DNA of 64,000 nucleotides from positions 138,914-202,913 of the forward strand of contig NZ_CDDA01000005.1 of the NCBI RefSeq assembly GCF_000819745.1. The letters are read 5' to 3'. Under the pieces are notes generated by a model. It did not search any database. It was not told where the DNA came from and worked only from the letters and a program-made list of their open reading frames with translations. The DNA comes from Aeromonas bestiarum (GTDB taxonomy: Bacteria > Pseudomonadota > Gammaproteobacteria > Enterobacterales > Aeromonadaceae). Positions 23,035 to 31,557 of the stretch are shown one piece after another (the first letter of the stretch is position 1; the number at the start of each line of letters is the position of its first letter). The translations under genes and the position numbers were made by a program.

Positions 23035-24108
23035 TCAGACCCTCAGGTCTATCTGTTGCACCCAGCCACCCTTGCCCTGCTCGGTGAGGTAGAGACCGGA
23101 CTGACGCAAGACCCCCTGATTGCCGCCCTCGCCCAGGTGATTGAAGGGGGTATCCAGAGGGTGCAGCAGTATGGCGCCTATCCCCAGCTCCACCAGCGCT
23201 ATGGGGGCATTGTCCGGGCGCCAGAACTGCAGGGCCGAGAAGGATTTGTCGCCTTCATCCAGCACGCCGTTGCCATCCTCATCCAGCGCCGCCAGCTCGC
23301 CGAAGCCGTTGCCCGAGCGGGCCCCGAACAGTTCGCCGCCATCGTCTATGGTGCCGTTGCCGTTGCGATCCAGCGCCACGAAACCGCTGCCCTCGCTCAG
23401 ACCCGGCAGGCTGTCGTCCTTGCCATCCTGATCTATGTCGAAGTTGACCCGCGCCTCGGTCAGATCGGCAATCTTGCCATCCAGACTGAGCACCAGCGGA
23501 TCCTTGAGGGCATTGAGGGTGGTGCGGCGCTGGCTGATATCGAGCTGGCGCCAGTCGAGCACAAAGCCGAGATCGAGCTGCAGGGTCTGGCCATCCTTGG
23601 TCTCCACGCTGGCCGCCGCCACCACGTTGAGCTGCTCCCGCTGCAGCAGGGTATCGGTTACCTCCACCGCCTGATCCGGCTCGGGGGCGGCCTGGGTTGC
23701 CTCCCCTTGCGGAGTCGGCACCCCCTCCGCGGTCTGTTCGGCGGGTTTGATGGGCGTCGGCAGCTCTATCTCGTGGCCGAGCATGGCCTCTATCATCAGC
23801 TTGATGAGCCGCAGCCGATTATCCAGCCCGTCGTCGGGATTGGCCTCTTCCTCTTCCGGCTTGACCAGAGAGGGCACGCTCTCGGCACTGGCGCCGCCTG
23901 GCTGGCTCACGCTCCCCTGCATGACGCTCGCGCTGACGGTGCGCATCAGTTCGGCCACCACCCGATCCGTCGTGGGCGTGGCCTCATTCCCGGCGGGGCT
24001 CCCGGGCACGGCAGGGGCGACGGGCCCGAGGTTGCGTACCTTGCGAGCCTGCAGCTGTTGATACTGGTGCTGTACTTCTCCCTGGAGATCGTAGTGATCG
24101 ATGCGCAT
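23035..24108 (-). CDS. Hypothetical protein with EF-hand-like calcium loops
   Basis: 357 residues from the ATG at 24108, with GAGGATC upstream; the frame extends 8 codons further without support. There is no signal peptide. Residues ~70-150 are low-complexity, Glu/Pro/Ala/Thr-rich. The C-terminal third carries three Asp/Asn-Gly loops of calcium-binding type: DIDQDGKDD (224-232), DRNGNGTID (247-255) and DEDGNGVLD (276-284). The last two are linked by 'GGELFGARSGNGFGELAALDED'. This loop pair is common in large secreted repeat proteins, but here it sits in a small, apparently cytoplasmic protein. No family name is known to me. It is transcribed alone, convergent with priA. Confidence 0.6.
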   Translation of the reverse strand: MRIDHYDLQGEVQHQYQQLQARKVRNLGPVAPAVPGSPAGNEATPTTDRVVAELMRTVSASVMQGSVSQPGGASAESVPSLVKPEEEEANPDDGLDNRLRLIKLMIEAMLGHEIELPTPIKPAEQTAEGVPTPQGEATQAAPEPDQAVEVTDTLLQREQLNVVAAASVETKDGQTLQLDLGFVLDWRQLDISQRRTTLNALKDPLVLSLDGKIADLTEARVNFDIDQDGKDDSLPGLSEGSGFVALDRNGNGTIDDGGELFGARSGNGFGELAALDEDGNGVLDEGDKSFSALQFWRPDNAPIALVELGIGAILLHPLDTPFNHLGEGGNQGVLRQSGLYLTEQGKGGWVQQIDLRV

Positions 24109-24184
24109 ACGTTGATCCTCGGCGCCATACATCTGGTCAGTTATCGACCGGATGTCGCATCAGGCTTAACACCGATTGGCTATA

Positions 24185-24739
24185 TCAGAGCGTGGCAGCC
24201 TCGCCATCGGCACATAACAAGGCCAGGGCCAGTGATCTGGCCTGCTCCAGCGCCAACGGCTGCTGATAACTGTGGGCCATCACCACTGCCCCCTCCAGCA
24301 GCAGGCAGAGCCCGGTGGCTTGCGAGAGGCTGCACCCGAATTGCGCCCTGACCCAGTTCAGCAGCGCCTGCTTGTGTGCCACCACCAGCTTGCGAACCGG
24401 ATGACGCGGGTCGGCAAACTCGGCGCTGGCATTGATGAAGTTGCAGCCATAGAAGTCGCTGCGGCCAAACCACTCCCCGAATCCGTCGAACAGGGCGTGC
24501 AACCGATCCTCCCTGCCCTCCCGACCCGCGAGCCGCATCTCAAGCAGGGCAAAAAACTCCCGCTCACGGGACAGCAGCACCTCTTCGATCAACGCATCCT
24601 TGGTGGGAAAGTGACGATAGAGGGTACGCTTGGTGCTCCCTGCCTCCGCCCAGATGCGATCTATGCCGGTTGCGTGAAAGCCATGACGATTGAACAGCCG
24701 ATAGGCGGTTTCCATCAGCTGCTGCCGCTTTTCACTCAC
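24185..24739 (-). CDS. TetR-family transcriptional regulator
   Basis: 184 residues. The N-terminal helix-turn-helix domain is typical: 'ETAYRLFNRHGFHATGIDRIWAEAGSTKRTLYRHFPTKDALI' (split, residues ~10-52). The C-terminal part resembles the YxaF/LmrA-type ligand domain, with 'GCNFINASAEFADPRHPV'. It is divergent from the HPP-family membrane protein gene 78 bp away, and the spacer holds a palindrome typical of TetR operators. It probably represses itself and the HPP gene; the inducer is unknown. Confidence 0.88.
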   Translation of the reverse strand: MSEKRQQLMETAYRLFNRHGFHATGIDRIWAEAGSTKRTLYRHFPTKDALIEEVLLSREREFFALLEMRLAGREGREDRLHALFDGFGEWFGRSDFYGCNFINASAEFADPRHPVRKLVVAHKQALLNWVRAQFGCSLSQATGLCLLLEGAVVMAHSYQQPLALEQARSLALALLCADGEAATL

Positions 24740-24757
24740 GTCATTTTCTCCTTGAAG

Positions 24758-24773
24758 TACACCGATCTGTCTA
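24758..24773. promoter_or_regulatory. Candidate TetR operator
   Basis: TACACCGATCTGTCTA is a 16-bp imperfect palindrome with 12 of 16 positions symmetric around GATC. It resembles the TAGAC(C)GATC(G)GTCTA pattern bound by several TetR-family repressors. It is central to the spacer between the divergent TetR and HPP genes. Confidence 0.5.
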
Positions 24774-24817
24774 CCTAATGTGCCTAATCACGTCAGACAA
24801 ACCAAGAGGGAAACGTG

Positions 24818-25270
24818 ATGGCAAAATGGTATGGCCCGTTATGGGCAGGCGTGGGCGCGGCACTGGCGATCGGGGTACTGGGCTGGCTGAACGTCAGCTG
24901 GCACACGGCCCTGATCATGGCGCCCTTCGGGGCAAGCTGCGTGCTGCTGTTTTCACTTCCGGCCAGCCCGCTGGCCCGCCCGTACAATCTGCTCGGGGGC
25001 CACCTGCTGACGGCCACGGTCGGCTTGCTGGTGCAGTCGCTCCCCTTGCCGCTGGAACTGCAGCTGGCATTGGGAGTGGGGCTGGCCATAGCGCTGATGC
25101 AGGGCCTGAACCTCATACACCCGCCCGCCGGCGCCAACCCCCTGCTGGTGTTGATGACGGGGCAAGAGTGGCCCTTCCTGTGGCACACAGTGCTGCCCGG
25201 TGCCTTGCTGCTGATCCTGCTGGGCCACGGCTTTCAGCGGGTGCGGCTGTGGCGGCCCAAGGCCATATAA
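24818..25270 (+). CDS. HPP-family integral membrane protein
   Basis: 150 residues from the ATG at 24818, with GAGGG seven bases upstream; a second ATG one codon earlier lies closer to the site. Four membrane helices are visible, at about 8-25, 29-46, 54-72 and 113-135, and a further short hydrophobic helix at 79-92. The family signature 'LIHPPAGANPLLVLM' (residues 96-110) identifies the HPP family. Plant members have been linked to nitrite transport, but bacterial roles are uncertain. It is probably controlled by the divergent TetR regulator. Confidence 0.85.
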   Translation: MAKWYGPLWAGVGAALAIGVLGWLNVSWHTALIMAPFGASCVLLFSLPASPLARPYNLLGGHLLTATVGLLVQSLPLPLELQLALGVGLAIALMQGLNLIHPPAGANPLLVLMTGQEWPFLWHTVLPGALLLILLGHGFQRVRLWRPKAI

Positions 25271-25301
25271 ACAACAAGGGAGGCCAAGCCTCCCTTGTTG
25301 T
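25271..25301. terminator. Bidirectional terminator between the HPP gene and ompA
   Basis: A 14-bp near-perfect stem (ACAACAAGGGAGGC/GCCTCCCTTGTTGT) with a CAA loop lies between the converging HPP and ompA genes. T/A-rich stem ends on both sides suit termination in both directions. Confidence 0.75.
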
Positions 25302-25318
25302 GATTCATGCCAATACCC

Positions 25319-26425
25319 TTACTTGGCGGCCTGGGAGACACCTTCCAGCCGCACTTCCACCCGGCGATCCGGTGCCAGACAGGCGATCAGCGCAGGCTTG
25401 GAACCGCTGCTGCAGTTGTTACCGGTCACGGGGGAGGACTTGCCACGCCCCTCGACCCGAACCTTGTCGGCAAACAGTCCCTTGGCGATCAGGTAGTCGG
25501 CCACGCTGCGGGCACGCTGCTCCGACAGGGACTGGTTGTAGGCATCGGAGCCTATGCGGTCGGTATGTCCGATCACGGTCGCCACGCCATCCTTGGGATT
25601 GGCGGCCACTATCTGGCTGAACAGGGTATCGAGCGCCTGGCTGGCGGCCGGCTTCAGGGTGGCCTTGTTGAACTCGAACAGCACATCCGAGCTCAGGCTG
25701 AACTGCTGGGTGACGACCACGGCGGCGGGAGCAGGCGCTGCGGCCGGCGCAGGTGCCGGGGCCACCACATCGCCCCCCTGCTGACCGAAGCGATAGAGCA
25801 GGCCGACGGAGAGCAGGCCGTTATCCATCTCTATGCCGGAGCGATCGAGGGAGGCGTCCCCCAGCGGCGTTGTGTACTGATATTCGATACGGACGGCCCA
25901 GTCACGGTCAATCGCGTATTCGGCCCCCAGCGCCCCGACAAACGCGGCCCCGTGCTTGTTGCCTGTCTCCTTGATGAAATCGGTCGAGGTCTGGGCCGAC
26001 AGCTCGCTGTTGGTCCAGGCGTAGCCGCCGCCGATCCGGCCATAGAGATCCAGCGCGTCGTTGACCGGGAACCCTATCTTCATGGTGGCCTGGATCATCT
26101 GGCTCTTGGCTTCCCCCTCCACCCTGACCCCGCTCAGATCACCGGACGAGGTGTACTTGCCGAACCAGTCATAGCCGAACTCGAAACCCAGGTTGGGGTT
26201 GAGCTGATAACCGGCGAACGCACCCAGCCCGAGTGCGTCCTTGCTGGTGCTGGTGTTTTGCAGCGCGCCCAGGGTATCCGAGACCACCTGCTTCTGGTCG
26301 ACGTCGAAGTAGTTGGACCAACCGGCCTTGCCGCCGGCATACCAGGTGTTGTCCTGGGCGGCAGCCTGCACGGCCCCCGTCGTAAGCAGGCCGCTGACCA
26401 GCACGGCAAGTATCGATTTGTTCAT
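25319..26425 (-). CDS. ompA: OmpA-family outer membrane protein
   Basis: 368 residues. A signal peptide ends at 'GAVQAAAQD'. Residues ~23-215 form the eight-stranded OmpA barrel ('WYAGGKAGWSNYF', 'GYQLNPNLGFEFGYDWFG', and a terminal strand 'LLSVGLLYRFGQ'). A Pro/Ala hinge follows ('VVAPAPAPAAAPAPAA'), then the periplasmic OmpA-C domain: 'FEFNKATLKPAAS', 'VIGHTDRIGSDAYNQSLSEQRARSVADYL' (split) and 'CLAPDRRVEV', with the peptidoglycan-binding Asp and Arg. It anchors the outer membrane to the wall and acts as a porin-like protein. Aeromonas often has tandem ompA genes; only one is present here. Confidence 0.92.
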   Translation of the reverse strand: MNKSILAVLVSGLLTTGAVQAAAQDNTWYAGGKAGWSNYFDVDQKQVVSDTLGALQNTSTSKDALGLGAFAGYQLNPNLGFEFGYDWFGKYTSSGDLSGVRVEGEAKSQMIQATMKIGFPVNDALDLYGRIGGGYAWTNSELSAQTSTDFIKETGNKHGAAFVGALGAEYAIDRDWAVRIEYQYTTPLGDASLDRSGIEMDNGLLSVGLLYRFGQQGGDVVAPAPAPAAAPAPAAVVVTQQFSLSSDVLFEFNKATLKPAASQALDTLFSQIVAANPKDGVATVIGHTDRIGSDAYNQSLSEQRARSVADYLIAKGLFADKVRVEGRGKSSPVTGNNCSSGSKPALIACLAPDRRVEVRLEGVSQAAK

Positions 26426-26670
26426 GGTGAAAGCCTCTGCAATGAGTCGTTATGGGCGCGCTATGCGCTTATCTTCCCTGATGGGGCGAACCCGGCCCCG
26501 TTCATCAGGTTATCCCATCTCTCGCAGGCCTCAAATGACTTGGGACTCAAGAGTGTGAAGCTGACGACATTCCCGACTGGAAAAACGGCGCAGATGCAGG
26601 ATCGCAATAAAGGTCCGGGCAGCAACCGGCCCAGCGGGTTGCCCCTGATCGCGAACCGCCACGACCACAA
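26426..26670. other. Intergenic region upstream of ompA
   Basis: About 245 bp with no credible gene. It must hold the leftward ompA promoter and leader. A short inverted repeat GGGGC/GCCCC occurs near 26483-26500. No hexamer pair stood out, so I do not place a promoter. Confidence 0.4.
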
Positions 26671-26697
26671 AAAAAGAGGGAGGCTTGCGGCCTCCCT
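26670..26697 (-). terminator. Rho-independent terminator of the ilv operon
   Basis: The stem AGGGAGGC/GCCTCCCT (26677-26697) is followed, reading leftwards, by CTTTTTTTG. It lies 20 bp beyond the ilvA stop. Confidence 0.88.
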
Positions 26698-26716
26698 GCT
26701 TGTGTTCTGCGGGTCA

Positions 26717-28237
26717 TCAGCTGGCCAGAAACAGCCGGTAGGCGGGGTCGTCACTGACCTCTTTCCAGCCGTAGCCAATCTCGCGCAGGTAGTCGTGGAA
26801 GGCGGCCACGTCCTCGTCCGGCAGTTCGAAGGCGCAGAGCACGCGGCCGTAGTCGGCGCCGTGGTTGCGGTAGTGGAACAGGCTGATGTTCCAGCGACAG
26901 CCCAGGGTCTCCAGGAAGCGCATCAGGGCGCCCGGCTGCTCCGGAAACTTGAAGCTGTAGAGACGTTCACCCAGGGGCCGGGCCGGGCGGCCGCCAATCA
27001 TGTAGCGCACGTGGTTCTTGGCCAGCTCGCTCTCTGTCATGTTGACCACAGGGTAGCCATTTCCCTCCAGCTGGTGCTGGATCTGGGTCAGCTCCTCGTC
27101 ACCGCCGGTCAGGCGCACCGAGACGAACAGCGACGCCTGCTCCGCATCGGCGTAGCGGTAGTTGAACTCGGTCACCATACGCGGTCCGAGCTGACGACAG
27201 AAGTCGAGGAAGGCCCCCTTGCGCTCGGGTATGGTCACCGCCAGCATGCCCTCGCGCTTCTCGCCTATCTCGCAGCGCTCCGACACGTAGCGCAGGCTGT
27301 GGAAGTTGACATTGGCGCCGGACAGAATGGCCGCCATCCGGCCGCCCTTGACCTGCTCGCGCTCGCTGTAGGCCTTGAGTCCCGCCAGCGACAGGGCCCC
27401 CGACGGCTCGGCGATGGCGCGGCAGTCGTCGAAGATGTCTTTGAGCGCGGCGCAGATCTGGTCGTTGGAGACAGTCACCACCTCGTCCAGATACTGGTTG
27501 CACAGTCGAAACGTCTCTGTGCCGATGCGCTTGACCGCCACTCCGTCGGCAAACAGCGAGACCCGATCCAGATTGACCGGCTCGCCGGCCTCCATGGCGG
27601 CCTTGAGGCAGGCGGAGCCTTCCGCCTCCACCCCGATCACCTTCACATCCGGCAGCAGCTGCTTGATGTAGACGGCCACACCGGCGGCCAGGCCGCCGCC
27701 CCCCACAGGCACGAAGACGTGGGTGAGGTGGGTATCCTGCTCCAGCAGCTCCTTGCCTATGGTGCCCTGGCCCGCGATCACTTCGACGTCGTCGAACGGC
27801 GGTATCAGGGTGTAGCCCTCCAGTTCGGAGAGGCGGCGGCTCTCGGCATAGGCCTCGTCGAAGCTGTTGCCGAACAGCATGACGTTGCCACCCAGCCGGC
27901 GCACCGCATCTATCTTGATGTCCGGCGTGGTCTTGGGCATCACTATGATGGCCTTGATGCCGAGCTTGGCCGCCGACAGGGCGACCCCCTGGGCATGGTT
28001 GCCGGCAGAGGCGGCGATGACGCCGTGATCCTTCTGCTCCTGGGTCAGGGTGGCGATCTTGTGGTAGGCGCCGCGCAGCTTGAAGGAATGCACCGGCTGC
28101 AAGTCTTCCCGCTTGAGGGAAACCTGGTTGCCGAGCCGTTCGGACAATTTTTTAAGGGTCTGCAAGGGGGTCACCCGCGCCGCCTCATAGACGGGGGAGA
28201 GCAACACCTTGCGTAGATAATCTGCCGCAGAGACCAT
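26717..28237 (-). CDS. ilvA: Threonine deaminase, biosynthetic (IlvA)
   Basis: 506 residues, close to E. coli IlvA (514). The PLP lysine is Lys53 in 'SFKLRGAY', with 'ASAGNHAQGVA' and the glycine loop 'VPVGGGGLAAG'. The C-terminal third holds two ACT-like regulatory domains (starting 'REGMLAVTIPERKGAF' and 'GERLYSFKFPEQPGAL'), the sites for isoleucine inhibition and valine activation. It converts threonine to 2-oxobutyrate, the first committed step to isoleucine. A strong GGAGGAG site precedes the ATG and lies inside the end of a 28-codon frame that links it to ilvD. Confidence 0.97.
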   Translation of the reverse strand: MVSAADYLRKVLLSPVYEAARVTPLQTLKKLSERLGNQVSLKREDLQPVHSFKLRGAYHKIATLTQEQKDHGVIAASAGNHAQGVALSAAKLGIKAIIVMPKTTPDIKIDAVRRLGGNVMLFGNSFDEAYAESRRLSELEGYTLIPPFDDVEVIAGQGTIGKELLEQDTHLTHVFVPVGGGGLAAGVAVYIKQLLPDVKVIGVEAEGSACLKAAMEAGEPVNLDRVSLFADGVAVKRIGTETFRLCNQYLDEVVTVSNDQICAALKDIFDDCRAIAEPSGALSLAGLKAYSEREQVKGGRMAAILSGANVNFHSLRYVSERCEIGEKREGMLAVTIPERKGAFLDFCRQLGPRMVTEFNYRYADAEQASLFVSVRLTGGDEELTQIQHQLEGNGYPVVNMTESELAKNHVRYMIGGRPARPLGERLYSFKFPEQPGALMRFLETLGCRWNISLFHYRNHGADYGRVLCAFELPDEDVAAFHDYLREIGYGWKEVSDDPAYRLFLAS

Positions 28238-28239
28238 GG

Positions 28240-28326
28240 TTACTCCTCCGCCTTGCCGGGATGAACGCGCACCATGCTCGGCACGGCGCAGACGGAATAC
28301 GGGTAATTTGCCTTAAGTGTCATCAT
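28240..28326 (-). CDS. 28-codon reading frame between ilvD and ilvA
   Basis: Its first ATG overlaps the ilvD stop (TGATGATG at 28328-28321), and its last codons, GAG GAG TAA, form the ribosome-binding site of ilvA two bases before the ilvA start. The peptide would begin [12 protein letters not shown] and end PGKAEE. It has no recognisable domain. The arrangement looks like translational coupling of ilvD to ilvA rather than a functional protein, though the peptide may be made. Confidence 0.4.
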   Translation of the reverse strand: MMTLKANYPYSVCAVPSMVRVHPGKAEE

Positions 28327-30167
28327 CACTCCTCCAGCTTGCTGCGATCTCGTACCGCGCCCTTGTCGGCACTGGTGGCGAGCATGGCGTAGGCGCGCAG
28401 GGCAAAGGAGACCTGACGCTGACGGTCCAGCGGCTTCCAGCCACGGGCCGAGGCGGCAACGCGGCGAGCGGCCAGTACGCTGTCGGCTACTTCCAGCACC
28501 ATGCTGCGAGCCGGAATATTGATGTTGATGATGTCGCCATCCTCCACCAGCCCTATGGTGCCGCCGGAGGCCGCCTCGGGCGAGACGTGGCCGATGGAAA
28601 GACCCGAGGTGCCGCCGGAGAAGCGGCCATCGGTGATCAGGGCGCACTGCTTGCCCAATCCCATGGACTTGAGATAGGTGGTGGGATAGAGCATCTCCTG
28701 CATGCCGGGGCCGCCCTTGGGCCCTTCGTAGCGGATCACTACCACTTCACCGGCCTTGACTGTGCCATCCAGAATGCCAGCAACCGCCGTGTCCTGGCTC
28801 TCGAATACCCGGGCCGGGCCACGGAAGCAGAGGTTTTCGTCATCCACGCCGGCCGTTTTGACGATGGCGCCATCAAGGGCCAGATTGCCGGAGAGCACGG
28901 CCAAGCCGCCCTCCTGGCTGTAGGCATTTTCCAGCGAGCGGATGCACCCTTCGACGCGATCCACATCCAGCTCGGGCCAGCGGCAATCCTGACTAAAGGC
29001 CTTGGTGGTGCGGATCCCGGCCGGACCGGCACGGTAGAAGTCCACCACCTCCTGGCTCGGCTGGCGGCTGACGTCGTATTCGTTGAGCAGTTCGGCCAGG
29101 GAGCCGCCCAGTACGGTACGGGTATCCCCGTGCAACAGACCCGCCTTCTCCAGCTGGCCCAGGATGGCGACCACGCCACCGGCGCGGTGCACGTCTTCCA
29201 TGTGGTACTTCTGGGTAGAGGGCGCCACCTTGCAGAGCTGAGGCACCTTGCGCGACATGCGATCGATGTCGGCCATGGTGAAGTCCACCCCGGCCTCCTG
29301 CGCCGCCGCCAGCAGGTGCAGCACGGTATTGGTGGAGCCGCCCATGGCGATATCCAGCGCCATGGCGTTCTCGAATGCCGCCTTGGTGGCGATGTTGCGC
29401 GGCAGTGCCGACGCATCGTCCTGCTCATACCAGCGCTTGGCCAGGGTCACTATACGCTGGCCCGCCAGCTTGAACAGCTGCTCGCGGTCGCTGTGGGTCG
29501 CCAGCATGGAGCCGTTGCCCGGCTGGGAGAGGCCCAGCGCCTCGGTCAGGCAGTTCATGGAGTTGGCGGTGAACATGCCGGAGCAGGAGCCGCAGGTGGG
29601 ACAGGCACTGCGCTCCACTTGTTCGCTCTGGGCGTCGGAGACCTTGGGGTCGGCGCCCTGGATCATGGCGTCCACCAGATCCAGCTTGATGATCTGATCG
29701 GACAGCTTGGTCTTGCCCGCTTCCATGGGGCCGCCGGAGACGAAGATCACGGGTATGTTGATGCGCAGGGCGGCCATCAGCATACCCGGGGTGATCTTGT
29801 CGCAGTTGGAGATGCAGACCATGGCGTCGGCGCAGTGGGCGTTGACCATGTACTCCACGGAATCGGCGATCAGCTCCCGCGACGGCAGCGAATAGAGCAT
29901 GCCACCGTGGCCCATGGCGATGCCGTCATCCACGGCGATTGTGTTGAACTCCTTGGCGACGCCACCGGCGGCTTCGATCTCGCGGGCGACCAGCTGGCCG
30001 AGATCCTTGAGATGCACGTGGCCAGGCACGAACTGGGTGAAGGAGTTGACCACGGCTATGATGGGCTTGCCAAAATCCTGATCTGTCATGCCGGTGGCAC
30101 GCCAGAGGGCGCGGGCCCCGGCCATGTTACGTCCGTGGGTGGTGGTGGCGGATCTCAACTTCGGCAT
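28326..30167 (-). CDS. ilvD: Dihydroxy-acid dehydratase (IlvD)
   Basis: 613 residues from the ATG at 30167, giving '[22 protein letters not shown]', essentially the E. coli start; the open frame reaches 30 codons further into the spacer. Iron-sulfur and catalytic elements: '[13 protein letters not shown]', '[19 protein letters not shown]' and '[17 protein letters not shown]'. It dehydrates dihydroxy acids to 2-oxoisovalerate and 2-oxo-3-methylvalerate in valine and isoleucine synthesis. It lies between ilvE (142 bp upstream, with two hairpins) and ilvA. Confidence 0.98.
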   Translation of the reverse strand: MPKLRSATTTHGRNMAGARALWRATGMTDQDFGKPIIAVVNSFTQFVPGHVHLKDLGQLVAREIEAAGGVAKEFNTIAVDDGIAMGHGGMLYSLPSRELIADSVEYMVNAHCADAMVCISNCDKITPGMLMAALRINIPVIFVSGGPMEAGKTKLSDQIIKLDLVDAMIQGADPKVSDAQSEQVERSACPTCGSCSGMFTANSMNCLTEALGLSQPGNGSMLATHSDREQLFKLAGQRIVTLAKRWYEQDDASALPRNIATKAAFENAMALDIAMGGSTNTVLHLLAAAQEAGVDFTMADIDRMSRKVPQLCKVAPSTQKYHMEDVHRAGGVVAILGQLEKAGLLHGDTRTVLGGSLAELLNEYDVSRQPSQEVVDFYRAGPAGIRTTKAFSQDCRWPELDVDRVEGCIRSLENAYSQEGGLAVLSGNLALDGAIVKTAGVDDENLCFRGPARVFESQDTAVAGILDGTVKAGEVVVIRYEGPKGGPGMQEMLYPTTYLKSMGLGKQCALITDGRFSGGTSGLSIGHVSPEAASGGTIGLVEDGDIININIPARSMVLEVADSVLAARRVAASARGWKPLDRQRQVSFALRAYAMLATSADKGAVRDRSKLEE

Positions 30168-30241
30168 TGTCTCTACTCCCTGAATGCCCATGGGGCGCAT
30201 GATTTCTTGAATGTGTGACTCGCGGATCGGGAATCGATCCA

Positions 30242-30303
30242 GGTCAGGGCACAACACGTATGCCCTGACCGGAAGCGACTCGGGGAGGCGTGACGCCTCC
30301 CCT
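30242..30303. repeat. Two strong hairpins between ilvE and ilvD
   Basis: GGTCAGGGCA/TGCCCTGACC (30242-30270, 9-base loop) and GGGGAGGCG/CGCCTCCCC (30282-30302, 3-base loop) lie back to back. Neither has a T-run in the leftward direction, so they are more likely RNA-stability or processing elements within the operon than terminators. Confidence 0.6.
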
Positions 30304-30309
30304 CTTTCA

Positions 30310-31254
30310 TCAGTCGTTGACTGGCGTCAGCCAGCCCCACTTGTCCTCGGTCTGGCCGTTGAACAGGCCGAAGAAGGCATTTTGCAACTGCTCGGTCACG
30401 GGACCACGACAGCCGGCGCCTACCTTCATCCGATCCACCGAACGCACCGGTGTCACCTCGGCGGCGGTGCCCGTCATGAAGATCTCGTCTGCGACGTAGA
30501 GCGCCTCACGGGGCAGCGCCTGCTCGCGCACCTCGTAGCCCAGATCCCGGGCCAGCGTCATTATGGTGTCGCGGGTGATGCCGGGCAGGATGGCGGCGGT
30601 GGCGGGCGGGGTGAACAGCACGCCGTTTTTCACCAGGAACAGGTTCTCCCCCGCCCCCTCGCTCAGGTAGCCGTTCACATCCAGCGCCAGCCCTTCGGCA
30701 TAGCCGTTGCGCTTGGCTTCCCGGCTGATCAACTGGGAGGAGAGGTAGTTGCCGCCGGCCTTGGCGCCAGTGGGGATGGTGTTGGGGGCGAGCCGGTTCC
30801 AGGAGGTGACGCACACATCCACCCCGTTTTTCAGCCCCTCTTCCCCCAGATAGGCGCCCCACGGCAGGGCGGCCACCATGAGATCGGCCTTGGCATCCAG
30901 CGGCGGATGCAGCCCCAGCCCCACGTTGCCGACAAAGGCCAGCGGGCGCAGATAGCCGCTCTTCAGGCCGTTCTCGCGCACCACTGTGCGGCAGGCTTCA
31001 TTCACCTCGGCCTCGCTGTAGGGCACCTCCATCCAGTAGATCTTGGCGGAGTCGAACAGGCGGCGGGTGTGCTCCTGCAGCCGGAAGATGCAGGTGCCCT
31101 TGGGGGTGTCGTAGGCTCGCACGCCCTCGAACACGGAGGAGCCGTAGTGCAGGGCGTGGCTCATGACGTGCACCTGGGCATCCTGCCATGGCACCAGGGC
31201 GCCGTTGAACCAGATGTACTTGGGCTGAGTGGGGGATTGTGAAGGCTGTGACAT
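30310..31254 (-). CDS. ilvE: Branched-chain amino acid aminotransferase (IlvE)
   Basis: 314 residues, fold-type IV PLP enzyme. '[18 protein letters not shown]' near the N-terminus, the PLP lysine in '[15 protein letters not shown]', then '[29 protein letters not shown]' (split) and '[15 protein letters not shown]' near the end. It transfers the amino group in the last step of valine, isoleucine and leucine synthesis. The ATG follows AAGGAG. It lies 12 bp downstream of ilvM. Confidence 0.97.
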   Translation of the reverse strand: MSQPSQSPTQPKYIWFNGALVPWQDAQVHVMSHALHYGSSVFEGVRAYDTPKGTCIFRLQEHTRRLFDSAKIYWMEVPYSEAEVNEACRTVVRENGLKSGYLRPLAFVGNVGLGLHPPLDAKADLMVAALPWGAYLGEEGLKNGVDVCVTSWNRLAPNTIPTGAKAGGNYLSSQLISREAKRNGYAEGLALDVNGYLSEGAGENLFLVKNGVLFTPPATAAILPGITRDTIMTLARDLGYEVREQALPREALYVADEIFMTGTAAEVTPVRSVDRMKVGAGCRGPVTEQLQNAFFGLFNGQTEDKWGWLTPVND

Positions 31255-31266
31255 TGCAGTTGCTCC

Positions 31267-31557
31267 TTAAGCTCTGATCCGGGGTTGCTGTTCCAGTGCA
31301 TCGACCCGGGAGACGTCCACCAGCTTGACCAGCTGGCTCCATAACTGCTGGATGGGACGCTCCGACTCGACAGTAACCGTGATCCGCAGCTGTTGGCAAT
31401 CCTGCTCCGCTCTCGTTTCCATAGTGAGAGCGCAGAGCGCGAAGCCGCGGTGGCGCACCACCCTCAGTACCCGCTCCATCACTTCGGGTCTGGGCTGGGC
31501 GTGAATATGCAGGGTGTGCTGTGCAGTTGCAGGCTGCGCAAAGGTGTGCGGGTTCAT
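31267..31557 (-). CDS. ilvM: Acetolactate synthase II small subunit (IlvM)
   Basis: 96 residues, slightly longer than E. coli IlvM (87). The ATG at 31557 overlaps the ilvG stop (ATGA), as in other ilvGM operons. One ACT domain is visible: '[32 protein letters not shown]' (split), followed by '[26 protein letters not shown]'. It is the regulatory/stabilising partner of the valine-resistant isozyme IlvG. Confidence 0.9.
   Translation of the reverse strand: MNPHTFAQPATAQHTLHIHAQPRPEVMERVLRVVRHRGFALCALTMETRAEQDCQQLRITVTVESERPIQQLWSQLVKLVDVSRVDALEQQPRIRA

Noticed and set aside
25307..28216. A 969-codon rightward open frame across ompA and ilvA
   Set aside because: It lies entirely antisense to two proteins with clear family motifs; its length follows from high G+C codon bias and its translation shows no domain or start signal.
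28317..30218. A 633-codon rightward open frame opposite ilvD
   Set aside because: Antisense shadow of ilvD; Gly/His/Gln-rich low-complexity product and no ribosome-binding site.
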